A stretch of DNA of 64,000 nt. Source: UBA6623 sp965226435 (GTDB taxonomy: Bacteria > Acidobacteriota > Terriglobia > Bryobacterales > UBA6623). Below, piece by piece: positions 7,474 to 16,205 of this stretch. The translations under genes were made by a program, and so were the position numbers. The stretch is from positions 868,001 to 932,000 of the forward strand of contig CBDDCY010000013.1 of NCBI GenBank assembly GCA_965226435.1. Reading direction: 5' to 3'. Numbering within the stretch: the stretch's first letter is position 1; every line of letters starts with the position of its first letter. Below the pieces are notes generated by a model. It was not told the DNA's origin. It made no database searches and saw nothing but the letters and a program-made list of their open reading frames with translations.

Positions 7474-8562
7474 ATGGATCGATTGAAAATGATGTTTGTA
7501 GCGAGTTCTTTCAGGCGTCGGGCGCGAACGGCCGCCGGCGTGGTCGCGGTCATGGGTTTGGCGGCTTGTTGGCCGAGCGGTGAGGCAACCGACGGAGCCG
7601 CCGATACCGAGGGGCGCGAGCGCCGCTTCGAATTCCGTTATCAAGCGTTGTTGCCGGCAATGCCCGAAGGGGCGAAGACCTATCGGGTCTGGATCCCGCT
7701 GCCGGCCGAGACCGAGGAGCAGCAAATTCACGATCTCAAGATCGTCAGCCCGGTGCGCTACGAGCAGAGAACCGAGGAGCTATTCGGGAATCGCTACGCC
7801 TATATCGATCTGGAGCCGGGGAGCTATCCGTGGCCCTTGTCGGTGACACTGGGTTTCGAGGTGACGCGGAAGGAGAATCGGGTGGATCTGGGGGCGAACG
7901 CGGTGTCATTGGAAAAGGCCGCTCAGGCGGCCGGGGGCAACGTGGTCCATGCGGCCGAGGATCGGGAGAAATTTTTACGGCCCAACCGGTTAGTGCCGCT
8001 CGACGGCGTAATCGGGGAGCTGTCGCGGCAACAAACGGCGGGAGCGGAGAGTGATCTCGCGAAGGCTCGCGGCATTTACGACTACGTTGTATCGACGATG
8101 AGCTACGACAAGAGCGGCGAGGGATGGGGGCGCGGCGACGCGCTGTTTGCCTGCGACGTCAAGAAGGGCAACTGCACGGATTTTCACGCGCTGCTTATCG
8201 GAATGATGCGGGCGGCGGGAATCGCGGCTCGTTTTGAGATCGGGTTTCCGTTGCCGGCCGACAAGAACCGCGGTGAGATCGGGGGGTATCACTGCTGGGC
8301 GCAATTCTATATCGAGGGCGTCGGTTGGGTTCCCGTCGATGCTTCCGAAGCTTGGAAAGACCCCTCGCGCAAGGACTACTTCTTCGGGGCGCACGATGAG
8401 AATCGCGTGCATTTCACGACGGGCCGTGATTTATCGCTCGATGATGATCGACAGGGCGAGCCGCTGAATTACTTTATCTATCCCCGGGCCGAAATCGACG
8501 GCGAGGTCGCGGAGCCGATCGAGAAGCGGTTTTGGTTCCGTGATTTGGCGGCGGCGGACTGA
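7474..8562 (+). CDS. Lipoprotein with transglutaminase-like protease domain
   Basis: A protein of about 362 residues with a basic N-region, a hydrophobic segment and a lipobox (GLAAC, Cys at about residue 32), so it should be an exported lipoprotein. A beta-rich N-terminal domain is followed by a transglutaminase/cysteine-protease fold with the catalytic triad: C234 in GNCTDFHALL, H273 in GGYHCWAQFY and D289 in WVPVDASEAW. Bacterial proteins with this architecture are mostly peptidases or cross-linkers of unknown substrate. The start is uncertain: ATG 7474 is chosen, but TTG 7468 lies inside the hairpin and ATG 7489 is also possible. No clear ribosome-binding site is seen. It is convergent with the NB-ARC gene. 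Confidence 0.78.
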   Translation: MDRLKMMFVASSFRRRARTAAGVVAVMGLAACWPSGEATDGAADTEGRERRFEFRYQALLPAMPEGAKTYRVWIPLPAETEEQQIHDLKIVSPVRYEQRTEELFGNRYAYIDLEPGSYPWPLSVTLGFEVTRKENRVDLGANAVSLEKAAQAAGGNVVHAAEDREKFLRPNRLVPLDGVIGELSRQQTAGAESDLAKARGIYDYVVSTMSYDKSGEGWGRGDALFACDVKKGNCTDFHALLIGMMRAAGIAARFEIGFPLPADKNRGEIGGYHCWAQFYIEGVGWVPVDASEAWKDPSRKDYFFGAHDENRVHFTTGRDLSLDDDRQGEPLNYFIYPRAEIDGEVAEPIEKRFWFRDLAAAD

Positions 8563-8573
8563 GGGCGGCCGGT

Positions 8574-8596
8574 CGCTGATCGATCCTTCATCAGCG
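8574..8596. terminator. Possible bidirectional hairpin between convergent genes
   Basis: CGCTGAT (8574-8580) and ATCAGCG (8590-8596) form a 7-bp stem that overlaps the stop codon of the minus-strand gene. There is no T-run on either side, so a terminator role is only suggested by position. Confidence 0.3.
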
Positions 8597-10365
8597 GTGG
8601 AGTTGGCTTTTCCACTCTTCGACTTTTCGCCGCGCTTGTTCGGTTTTGGGATCGCCGATTTCCTCCAAGATGATCAGCGCTTGGGCGGCTCGCGAAAGCG
8701 CGTGATCGAGTGTGCCGAGCTGCTCGAAGGCCAAAGCCTCTTCAAACAAGACACGGGCTTCACTCCGGCGGTTGCCGCTGTCGCGGGCGACACTGAGAGC
8801 TTGATGATAGGAGCGGATAGCCGCCTTCACGTCGCCCATGGCTGCGCGCGCTTGTCCCAGTCTCTCGGCGGCGATGCGTTGGGATTTCCTATCGTCGAGG
8901 CGTTGCGCGGCTTTGACGGCCGCTTCGAACCAGGGCGCGCGTTCTCGCGGGCTGAGACGGCGTTCGAGGATCGAGCCGGTGCGTAGCGCGTAGTCGCAAG
9001 CCATGGTGGCCGCGTTGTCGTCGCTCTCCGTGTGGCGGGCCGCCCAGTCTTGACCGGTTTCAATGTGCGGCCGATCGCGGTCGAAGCATCGCAACGCCTC
9101 GGTCACACCATCGCCGCCCGCCGTCAGCAAGCGTTCGGCGTCGAGGGCAATGCGCAGGTAGTACTCGGCGTGTCTCTGCTCAACGACCGCGAGTTCATCG
9201 GCGACGCCGACGCTTCTCGCCGGTTCGAACAACAGCTCGTGCAGGCAGGCGCGTTCTTCGACGGGGTCATAGCGCAGCAGGTTACGGGCGACCAAGTCCT
9301 CAAAGTCACCTTTTTCGAGTTGGGCGACGATTTCGCCGGCGATGCGGTCGAAAGCCGCCGGGAAGACGGAGAGGCGGCTCCATCGGGCGGCCCGCGCCGG
9401 TGAGCGAATGGCAAGTTGCTCGGCGGCGTCGGGAGCGATCGAGTTTTTGTCTTGTTCGCTGCCGGCGCCTTTTTCAAGCCTTTCGACATAGGCCTCGACC
9501 GAACTGGATTTCGAGGCGAGCAGTTGCCCGCCGGCGAGGCTCAGCAACAGAGGGTCGCCGCGGCAAACTTCCAACAACTCTTGGACCGCTTCCCGAGAGC
9601 TGCCGGCGGCGGGGCCCGGAAGTCCGAGCAAGCTTTCGGCTTCTGCGGGTTCCAGAGGACCGAGCGGAACGCTCTCGACCCCGGGTGCGTCGAAGGCCCG
9701 GCTCGCTGTCGCGAGCAGGGCGGCGGGCTCGGGGGGGGGGTGAGCGCTTCCAGCTGGCGGGGGTCACGGGCATTGTCGGCGACGATGAGAATTTGTTTGG
9801 ACGCGAGGATCTCGCTGTATCGCTCCGATAACTGTTCGGAATTGGGGGCGGGTGTTCTTTGGGGCTCGATCGCCTGGAGGACGCGGCTCATCGCTTGTTC
9901 CGGGGTAAGCGGTCCGTGAGGCGGTGGGTCTAGATCGAGAGCGATGCGGCCGTCGGGGTAGACGTGTTCGAGGTCGGCCGCGACCGAGAGGGCCAGTTCC
10001 GTGGCCCCGAGACCCTTGCGTCCGCCTTGGGGAACGATCAGAGCACTTTTCCGGTTTTCGAGAAGTTCATGCAAAGCACGGGCCGGCAAGTCGCGGCCTA
10101 TGAAATCGGAAATGGGGGCGGGGATGGTAGGAGTAACGGCTTGGGCGGCGGGAAGCGAGCTCTCGGCCTGGTCGGGATCGTCCGAGGTCAAGTCGTCGAG
10201 GTCTTCGTCGTCGCTTTCGGGTTCGCCGGAGTGGGTGCGGGCGGCCGTTTCGGCGGAAGAGCTTTCGTTAGTTGCGCCTCGCTTGCCGAGCCGAGCCGCG
10301 ATCAGGACGAAAAGGATCGTTCCGGCCGCCGCCACCCACAAGGAAATGCTTTCGTCTTCCAACAT
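8591..10365 (-). pseudogene. Membrane-anchored NB-ARC/TPR protein broken by a -1 frameshift
   Basis: Two overlapping frames make one protein of about 591 residues if one G is added to the ten-G run at 9731-9740. Order: transmembrane segment (residues 9-25), acidic linker rich in Asp and Glu (about 48-70), an NB-ARC-type NTPase opening with ISDFIGRD, and then TPR-like helices to the end. The P-loop region reads GGRKGLGATELA (about 114-125), where the invariant Lys of GxGKT is Ala. A Walker-B-like ILIVADNA (192-199) is present. After the shift, ATASRAF and VPLGPLEPAEAESLLG continue the NB-ARC sensor and ARC region. Such STAND proteins usually sense and scaffold. Without the P-loop Lys, ATP hydrolysis is doubtful. 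The break may be a sequencing error, slippage or a real mutation. The start at 10365 is supported by the membrane anchor. Confidence 0.7.
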
Positions 10366-10445
10366 CTTCGGCCGTATTGGGAATAGAGGGTCCCGGGTAT
10401 GTCTAGGAGCCCTCTTTTCTACGTATCGATCCGTGAGTCAAGAGG

Positions 10446-10647
10446 CTTAACGTGCATTTCTCACCAACTGACGGTCGAAGCACATGATAGGCCCGCCATT
10501 ACTTCGTTGCGCTTGCTTGCCGTGCTCACCGTACCGTTCAAGTACGCCTCTCTTGCCTAAGAAATGGGGCGCCAAGCGGCCCGCGTCTCGTACTGACGGC
10601 CCTCTCATGCACTTCGCCTCGACACTTGGCGAGAAATGCAGGTTAAC
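10446..10647. repeat. MITE-like element with 22-bp terminal inverted repeats
   Basis: The ends at 10446-10467 and 10626-10647 are inverted copies matching at 19 of 22 positions; the shared core is TGCATTTCTC.CCAA. The roughly 160-bp interior encodes nothing convincing and contains a GTAC-centred short palindrome. It fills the left half of the 581-bp gene-free gap 10366-10946 and abuts another dispersed repeat. Confidence 0.6.
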
Positions 10648-10649
10648 GG

Positions 10650-10803
10650 CGCCACCGGCCGCGCCGGATCGTTCAGGGGAGAAACTTGGTCGAAGGGGTT
10701 CGCCGGGACCGCGCCGCGCGGCGGCGCGGCTCGGGTGGGTGAACGTCCGATCTATTGGTAGCCGTTGTGAGTCTCCGGGTAGCTCGAAATTTGAAGTTTC
10801 AGG
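10650..10803 (+). repeat. Dispersed intergenic repeat, copy 1 of 2
   Basis: About 150 bp beginning GCCACCGGCCGCGCCGG and ending TTGAAGTTTCAGG recurs in opposite orientation at 21796-21955 with high identity, including a GC-rich palindrome (CGCCGCGCGGCGGCG). Neither copy lies in a gene. The remainder of the gap up to 10946 shows nothing recognisable. Confidence 0.75.
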
Positions 10804-10946
10804 TCAGCCGGTGGAGGGCCGGCAGGGTGGAAAATTCGGGGCGGCGGCGCCAAACGCTCGCTGGATGCGGTGGGTGCGCGTACGGCCTGCCGGCTTGCGG
10901 GCGACGCCGGTGTTGGTCGCTATCGTTCCAGGGCCATCTTCCGATG

Positions 10947-12248
10947 CTAGACGAACAACAAAGCAATGGCGACGGTGGTTAGACCCACAACCCAGCCGGT
11001 CCAAACTCCCGGCGCGCCCCACCCCCAGGTGAAACCAAGCCAGTAGCCGATCGGCAGGCCCAGCACCCAATGACCGACGAACGTGCTGACCATGGGGATG
11101 CGGGTTTCGCCGGCGCCGCGTAGGATACCCGTGGCGACGATCTGGATACCGTCGGAGAGTTGAAACAAGGCGGCGACGTAGAGCAAGGTCACTCCCATCG
11201 ACAGAACCCCCGCGTCGGTCGTGAAGGTCCTCAAAATCACGGCCGGGAACAGGAAGAAAGAAAGCGCGGCGCAACCCATGAAGCCCGTTCCCAGCAGCAA
11301 GGCGGCCCATCCGGCGGTGCGCGCTTCGGCGGGTTGTCCGCGACCCAGGGCATGACCGACGCGAACGGCTCCGGCCGAGGAAACGCCGAGCGGAACCATG
11401 AAGGTCACGGCCGCGCAATTGAGGGCGATTTGGTGGGACGCGAGCGGGACCGCGCCGAGTTTCGCGATCAGGGTTGTGCCGGCGGCGAAAACGCCGACTT
11501 CGAGAGCGATTTGCATCGCGGCGGGGAATCCAAGTCGAATGATGTTCCGAATATCGGCCGCGGCGGGGCGAAGCGATGTTTCGTTGAGGCCGGGCGACTT
11601 GCGTCTTTCGCGAACGACGACATAGGCGACGACGGCCAGGAACATGTAGATTCGCGATGCAAAGGTGGCCCAACCCGCGCCGGTCGCCCCCATCGCCGGA
11701 AAACCCAGGTTCCCGAAAATAAAGATCCAATTGGCCGCGACGTTGATCAGATTGGCGCTGACCAGCACGACCATCACCCAACCGACCAGGCCCATGCCCT
11801 GCAAGTAGCGCCGAAAAGCCGTGAAGAGCAGCAGCGGCGGAATGCTCCAAATCAGTGCCTCCATATAGGGCCGCGCCAAGGCTTCGACGTTGTGATCAAC
11901 GCCGAAAGTATCGAGAAAAGGAATATAGAGCCACACCAGGCCCATCAAGATGGGAGAGAGCACAACCGTGATGTAAAGAGCCTGAACGAGAAAATGGTGA
12001 CAGTCACGAAGTTTTCGGGCGCCCCAAGCTTGGGAAACAAGCGGATCGAGTCCCAGCAACAGGCCGACGCCAAAGACCGAGACCGCGTGGACAACCGCTC
12101 CCCCGAGGCTTACCGCGCCGATGGCTTCGGCGCTGATGCGGCCGACCATCATGGTGTCGACGACGACCATCGCCATCCATCCGAGCTCGGAGACGACAAC
12201 CGGCCAAGCCAGCCGCAGCATCGGCTTGATTTCTTGCCTAAGGCTCAT
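10947..12248 (-). CDS. MATE-family multidrug/Na+ antiporter
   Basis: A 433-residue protein with about twelve membrane segments in two homologous halves. Each half contains the typical MATE motif region: VVVDTMMVGRISAEAIGAVS near residue 30 and GAVPLASHQIALNCAAVTFM near 260, plus SSAGAVRVGHALGRG. Its length is close to the usual 440-460. MATE proteins of the NorM type expel cationic drugs and metabolites using Na+ or H+ gradients. The ATG at 12248 fits the family N-terminus (MSLRQEIKPMLRLAWPVV). It stands alone between a repeat-rich gap and the yggX gene. Confidence 0.88.
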   Translation of the reverse strand: MSLRQEIKPMLRLAWPVVVSELGWMAMVVVDTMMVGRISAEAIGAVSLGGAVVHAVSVFGVGLLLGLDPLVSQAWGARKLRDCHHFLVQALYITVVLSPILMGLVWLYIPFLDTFGVDHNVEALARPYMEALIWSIPPLLLFTAFRRYLQGMGLVGWVMVVLVSANLINVAANWIFIFGNLGFPAMGATGAGWATFASRIYMFLAVVAYVVVRERRKSPGLNETSLRPAAADIRNIIRLGFPAAMQIALEVGVFAAGTTLIAKLGAVPLASHQIALNCAAVTFMVPLGVSSAGAVRVGHALGRGQPAEARTAGWAALLLGTGFMGCAALSFFLFPAVILRTFTTDAGVLSMGVTLLYVAALFQLSDGIQIVATGILRGAGETRIPMVSTFVGHWVLGLPIGYWLGFTWGWGAPGVWTGWVVGLTTVAIALLFV

Positions 12249-12533
12249 CTTTCGGTTGCTCGGATTGGCGGGCGCAAGACGGCGCGTGCCACGGACGAGG
12301 CGGGGCGGGGCCGCGAATATGACCCGAATCCGCCGGACGTCCGATCTCGTTCTCGGGAATATCCGGTGTAGGCTAACCCGGTTTCATTGTACCGAGCCGT
12401 TGTTTGGGCCTCGGCGAGCGATGGGCGACAAGTCGCCAGACGGCGACGCGGGCGCGGTCTTCACGGTTGACGGTCGCGGCACTGGAGTACACGGTCAGCC
12501 TTGCCGTAGAATAAGGAGTTGGAGAAAAGCGAA

Positions 12534-12824
12534 ATGGCGGAACGAATGGTCCAATGCGTAAAACTCGGCAAGGAGTTGCCCGGTCTCGATGAGACCCCCT
12601 TCGACAGCGAGATGGGGCAGCGAGTTTTTGAAAACGTTTCTAAGCAGGCCTGGGAGATGTGGGCCGAGCACCTCAAGATGGTGATCAACGAATATCGGCT
12701 CAATCCGGGCACGCTCGAAGCGCAAGAGCTGATCTTGAAACAGATGGAGCAGTTCTTTTTCGGCGAGGGCGCGCAGGCGCCTCCCGAATATGTGCCGCCC
12801 GGCCAAGGGCAGCCGTCTCAGTAA
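12534..12824 (+). CDS. yggX: Fe(II)-trafficking / oxidative damage protection protein YggX
   Basis: A 96-residue protein matching YggX along its length: MVQCVKLGKELPGLDETPF near the N-terminus with the conserved Cys, then EMWAEHLKMVINEYRLN and a C-terminal EQFFFGEG. YggX protects Fe-S clusters and limits iron-driven oxidative damage in enterobacteria. The start at 12534 is preceded by GGAGAAA at a good distance; a TTG at 12519 or an ATG at 12546 is less likely. It is transcribed alone and is convergent with the TIM-barrel gene. Confidence 0.92.
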   Translation: MAERMVQCVKLGKELPGLDETPFDSEMGQRVFENVSKQAWEMWAEHLKMVINEYRLNPGTLEAQELILKQMEQFFFGEGAQAPPEYVPPGQGQPSQ

Positions 12825-12935
12825 AGTCGGCGCGAGTTATTGGCGTTGCAAGGGGAGATTTGACTCTTCGCGACCGTGATTTCGTTAACCGTGAGCCGTG
12901 AGCCGAAGACGCGACTGGGTCGTTAATCAGTCGAC

Positions 12936-13850
12936 TCAGAGGCGTTCCATTACTTCCAAGAGAGCTTTCAAGGACGCCTCGCTGGCGCGCATTTTGCTGC
13001 CGGCAATCTTGTAGTGCGTCTCGAGCGATAGGGTCTCGCGATAGCCGTCTTCGAGCAGCGCGCGCAGTTGACCCAGGTGGTCGAACTCCCCCTCGCCGAC
13101 ACCGCACCATTCCATCCGACCCGACCGACGGCGACAGTAGTCGCGGAGATGGACGTGGAAAACGCGGGCGGGGTCAAAGCGGGCGTAGCCTTTCGGGAAG
13201 GCTTCGCCGCCCGAGCGGGCGGAGTTGTTGGGGTCCCAGGTGAGACCGAAGTTGTCGTCGGGCACGGCGTCCAAGATACGGGCCGCCTCGGCGGCGGTCG
13301 AGACGTAGCTGCCGCCGACGTTTTCGAGCGCCAGGCGGAAACCCTTGCCGGCGGCGCGAACGGCCGACTCACGAACCAGTTCAACAATGCACGGCCAGGC
13401 GTTGGGGTCGGGGTGTTCGTCGCGGCGATAGGTAAAGGCGAAGGTGCGAATCTTGTCGACGCCGAGAATACGGGCGCGCTCCATGGCCCCGTCGAGCAAA
13501 GCCCACTGCTGGTCGAGGATCTTGCGGCCCGCCGGGGTATCGCCGGGCAGGGGAATCTTGAAGAACGAAGTGTCGAGAATAGCGGTTTGGATGCCGTGCT
13601 CATCGAGCAGCCGGCGGGCCTCGCGGATCTTGGCAAGTGGTTGCGCGGTGTTGTAACGACCCCAAACCTTTCGTATCTCGGCGTGCCGCAGCCCGAAGCG
13701 CTTGAGAAAGCGGACGGCGGTCAGCAGATCATCGTCAATCTCGTCGGTCGTGACGGCCAGCTGAAATCGGTCGGCCGCGCCGCGCGGCGCGGCCGTGAGA
13801 ACAGCGGCGGCGGACGCGGAAAGGAAGGCTCGTCGCCCGATCGTTCGCAT
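12936..13850 (-). CDS. Exported sugar phosphate isomerase/epimerase (xylose isomerase-like TIM barrel)
   Basis: A protein of about 304 residues with a Tat-like signal (MRTIGRRAFLSASAAAVLTAA), then an AP-endonuclease-2/xylose-isomerase-like TIM barrel. Likely metal ligands are the Glu of LALENVGGSY, the Asp of GLTWDPNNSA, the His of FHVHLRDY and the Glu of LSLETHYK. These exported isomerases are strongly expanded in Acidobacteria and Planctomycetes; their substrates are mostly unknown keto-sugars or inositols. The start at 13850 is chosen because it begins the signal; an upstream ATG at 13922 would run into yvcK. It lies 52 bp after yvcK on the same strand, so the pair may be co-transcribed. 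Confidence 0.8.
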   Translation of the reverse strand: MRTIGRRAFLSASAAAVLTAAPRGAADRFQLAVTTDEIDDDLLTAVRFLKRFGLRHAEIRKVWGRYNTAQPLAKIREARRLLDEHGIQTAILDTSFFKIPLPGDTPAGRKILDQQWALLDGAMERARILGVDKIRTFAFTYRRDEHPDPNAWPCIVELVRESAVRAAGKGFRLALENVGGSYVSTAAEAARILDAVPDDNFGLTWDPNNSARSGGEAFPKGYARFDPARVFHVHLRDYCRRRSGRMEWCGVGEGEFDHLGQLRALLEDGYRETLSLETHYKIAGSKMRASEASLKALLEVMERL

Positions 13851-13902
13851 GACGGGATTATACCGAAGCGGCGGGCCGGGGTTGATGGACGCCGTCAGAG
13901 CC

Positions 13903-14949
13903 TCAGACCGCTTTCGCGGCAAGGTCGATGATCAAGCGAGCCAAGCGGGCCGGGTCGTGGCGGACGACCTTGCCTGGCGCCAGAAGGCTGGAGGACACAA
14001 CTTGGACGCCGAGTTTATCGAGTTCGGCTGAGTCGGTTTCGACAGGCCAGGCGTTCTGCTCGGCATAACGCCGGCGCGCGGCGGCCGAAGGGTCGCGGGA
14101 ATTGACGACGACATAGTCGATCAGCCGCGCCTCGGCATGCTCGTGGATCGCGCGAACGTGATCGGCCGCCGAGTAGCCCTCGGTCTCGCCGGGCTGCCAC
14201 ATCAGATTACAGATGTAAATCTTGACCGCGGAGGAGTCGGCGACGGCCTGGGCCACGCCGTCAACCAGCAGATTGGGAATTACGCTGGTATAGAGCGAAC
14301 CGGGGCCAAGCGTAATGGCGTCGGCCCGGCGGATCGCCTCAAGCGACTCGGGCAACGGCGGACAGCGGCGCGGTTTGAGACGGATCGACTTGATGCGCTC
14401 GGGCGAACCGCTGATGCGGGTTTCGCCGGTGCGGGAGCGGCCGCTTTCGAGCTGCGCCTCGAGGCGCACATTCGTCAACGTCGAGGGGAAGATGCGACCG
14501 CGTATGGCAAGGACTTCGCTCGAGAGTTGAATCGCCTGGTGAAAATCTCCCGTGACGTGGGTCAGGGCGGTGAGGAAAAGATTGCCGAAGCTGTGACCTT
14601 CCAGGCCCTTGCCGTTGGAGAAACGGTATTGAAACAAGCGCGACAAGAGGGCTTGGTCTTCCGCCAGCGCGACCATGCAATTGCGGATGTCGCCGGGGGC
14701 CAGAATATCAAAGGCACGACGTAGACGCCCGGAACTACCGCCGTCGTCGCTGACGGTGACGATGGCCGACAAATCCACGGCCGGCCCCGAATCGATATGA
14801 CTCGAAGAAGTCGCGGCGGGGACGGTATGGTGCTTCAAGCCTTCGAGCAAGGCGGAGAGACCCGTGCCCCCGCCCAGCGAGACGAGACGCAAAGTCCGGC
14901 CGGCGGCCGGAGCGGATGGTTTCTTAGAGGGTCGACCGGCTTGGCGCAT
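13903..14949 (-). CDS. yvcK: YvcK/CofD-like gluconeogenesis and cell-shape factor
   Basis: A 348-residue protein with the family signature LVSLGGGTGLSALLEGLK near residue 25, then IVTVSDDGGSSGRLR and LAPGDIRNCMVAL. It also has GLEGHSFGNLFLTALT and DAITLGPGSLYTSVIPNLL. YvcK proteins bind UDP-sugars and are needed for growth on gluconeogenic carbon and for correct peptidoglycan precursor flow. The length is usual. The ATG at 14949 lies 26 bp inside the end of the upstream histone-like/TPR gene, which suggests translational coupling. No later start keeps the glycine-rich loop with a comfortable lead. Confidence 0.9.
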   Translation of the reverse strand: MRQAGRPSKKPSAPAAGRTLRLVSLGGGTGLSALLEGLKHHTVPAATSSSHIDSGPAVDLSAIVTVSDDGGSSGRLRRAFDILAPGDIRNCMVALAEDQALLSRLFQYRFSNGKGLEGHSFGNLFLTALTHVTGDFHQAIQLSSEVLAIRGRIFPSTLTNVRLEAQLESGRSRTGETRISGSPERIKSIRLKPRRCPPLPESLEAIRRADAITLGPGSLYTSVIPNLLVDGVAQAVADSSAVKIYICNLMWQPGETEGYSAADHVRAIHEHAEARLIDYVVVNSRDPSAAARRRYAEQNAWPVETDSAELDKLGVQVVSSSLLAPGKVVRHDPARLARLIIDLAAKAV

Positions 14950-15847
14950 CCGAGGAAATCAAATTAGTCCAGGAAGGGTGATCCCGCAGCGAAGAAAGGT
15001 CGACGTCGGTGCGAGCCATTAGGCGATTACGACCGTTTAGCTCGATCGCTCGTTCCAAACTCCGTATGGCGGCGGCGGTATCCCCGCGCAGCGCCCGAAC
15101 GATCGAGGCCGCGTAGTGAACATGGTCGGCGTCGGCGCTCAAGCGGAGTGCTTTATCCAGACAGCTTTCGGCCTCTTCCAGTTCGCGGTCATTGATCAAC
15201 TTGACCGCGTAGTTATAGTAATCATCGGCGGTTTTGAGTTTCACCTTCTTAGAGTTCACGCGCTGTTCGCAAATGCGGGCATGAATGTGCGCCCGGTGGC
15301 GGAGCGTCGGCTCGGGGCCTTCGGCTGCCTTCGCAAACCACTGTAGGGCGCGGGAAAACTTTCGCCTGTTGAAGTAGCCGACGCCTTTCTCGTAATTTTG
15401 AGCTTGCTTTTCCAGGGCGTGCCGTTCAGCGGCCAGCCGCGCGGCGTGAGCGGCCTCCTGCTTCTTGCGGGCGGCCGCGGCCGCACGCTGCACCAAGAGA
15501 TTCTTTCGCCTGGCGACGATCTTTCGGGGTAGTGGGGACGGCTTTGGGGCGCGGGCGGCCGCGGCGGCCTTCGCCCGCGGCTTCGGGGCCGTCTTGACGG
15601 ATTTCTTCTTGGGCGCCGAGGACACTTTGGCCGCCTTGGCCGGCGGCTTCTTCTTAGCCGGCTTGGCCGCCGCCGGGGTCTTTTTCAGGGCCTTCTTTTT
15701 CGCGACCGGTTTCGAAATCTTCTTGGCTTTTTTCTTCTCGGGGGAACGAGCCGCGACCGTCTTCTTCTTGGCGCTCTTCTTGGCGCTCTTCTTAGGTTGC
15801 GCCGCCTTCGCCTTGGCGGCTTTCTTCTTTTGAACCTTTCGTGCCAT
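14924..15847 (-). CDS. Histone H1-like Lys/Ala-rich tail fused to TPR repeats
   Basis: A 307-residue protein. Residues 1 to about 115 are almost entirely Lys, Ala, Pro and Ser in KKxAKK-type repeats, like bacterial histone H1-like DNA-binding tails. Residues about 120-145 form a basic helix. The C-terminal half has TPR-like units (NYEKGVGYFNRRKFSRAL, DYYNYAVKLINDRELEEAES, HYAASIVRALRGDTAAAIRS). Seen: two clearly different halves in one frame. Inferred: the tail binds DNA or RNA while the TPRs bind a protein partner. A recognisable promoter lies about 100 bp upstream (15952-15980). It overlaps the start of yvcK by 26 bp. Confidence 0.75.
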   Translation of the reverse strand: MARKVQKKKAAKAKAAQPKKSAKKSAKKKTVAARSPEKKKAKKISKPVAKKKALKKTPAAAKPAKKKPPAKAAKVSSAPKKKSVKTAPKPRAKAAAAARAPKPSPLPRKIVARRKNLLVQRAAAAARKKQEAAHAARLAAERHALEKQAQNYEKGVGYFNRRKFSRALQWFAKAAEGPEPTLRHRAHIHARICEQRVNSKKVKLKTADDYYNYAVKLINDRELEEAESCLDKALRLSADADHVHYAASIVRALRGDTAAAIRSLERAIELNGRNRLMARTDVDLSSLRDHPSWTNLISSDAPSRSTL

Positions 15848-15951
15848 GAAATTGTCCAGCCTTCGACCTAGGCGCCGAGAACCAAGTCCTCGCCCAAGCG
15901 GGCGGCGACGGACCGATTACTTAGAGCGCTAACAGAGTCGAGTTGCCAAGG

Positions 15952-15980
15952 GTTATACCAGATTCGAGGATTCGAGGCAA
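15952..15980 (-). promoter_or_regulatory. Candidate sigma-70 promoter for the H1-like/TPR - yvcK unit
   Basis: Read on the minus strand: TTGCCT (15980-15975), a 17-bp spacer, then TATAAC (15957-15952). The -10 matches at 5/6 and the -35 at 4/6. The leader to the ATG at 15847 would be about 100 nt. The rest of the 358-bp gap 15848-16205 has an AT-rich patch near 15990-16020 and no gene. Confidence 0.5.
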
Positions 15981-16205
15981 CCCGGACGCAAATGCTGTAT
16001 TTTACATTACTTTAGAGATCGCTGCCTTGCTCGCATCGGGCTTCGGGCGACCGGCGCGGGCGTTCCGCGCCGGGGGAGAGGCCGCGAGCTGAAACAGCAG
16101 GCCGCTGTCGACAGTATGGTGGACGCGTCATACGCCATCGAAGGAATGGAGACATATTTCGTTCGCGCGACGGTCTCGCTCGGAACAGGTGATGTAATCT
16201 AAGGG

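Noticed and set aside
11160..12371. A 403-codon frame opposite the MATE gene
   Set aside because: Low-complexity, very polar translation on the opposite strand of a well-supported twelve-helix transporter.
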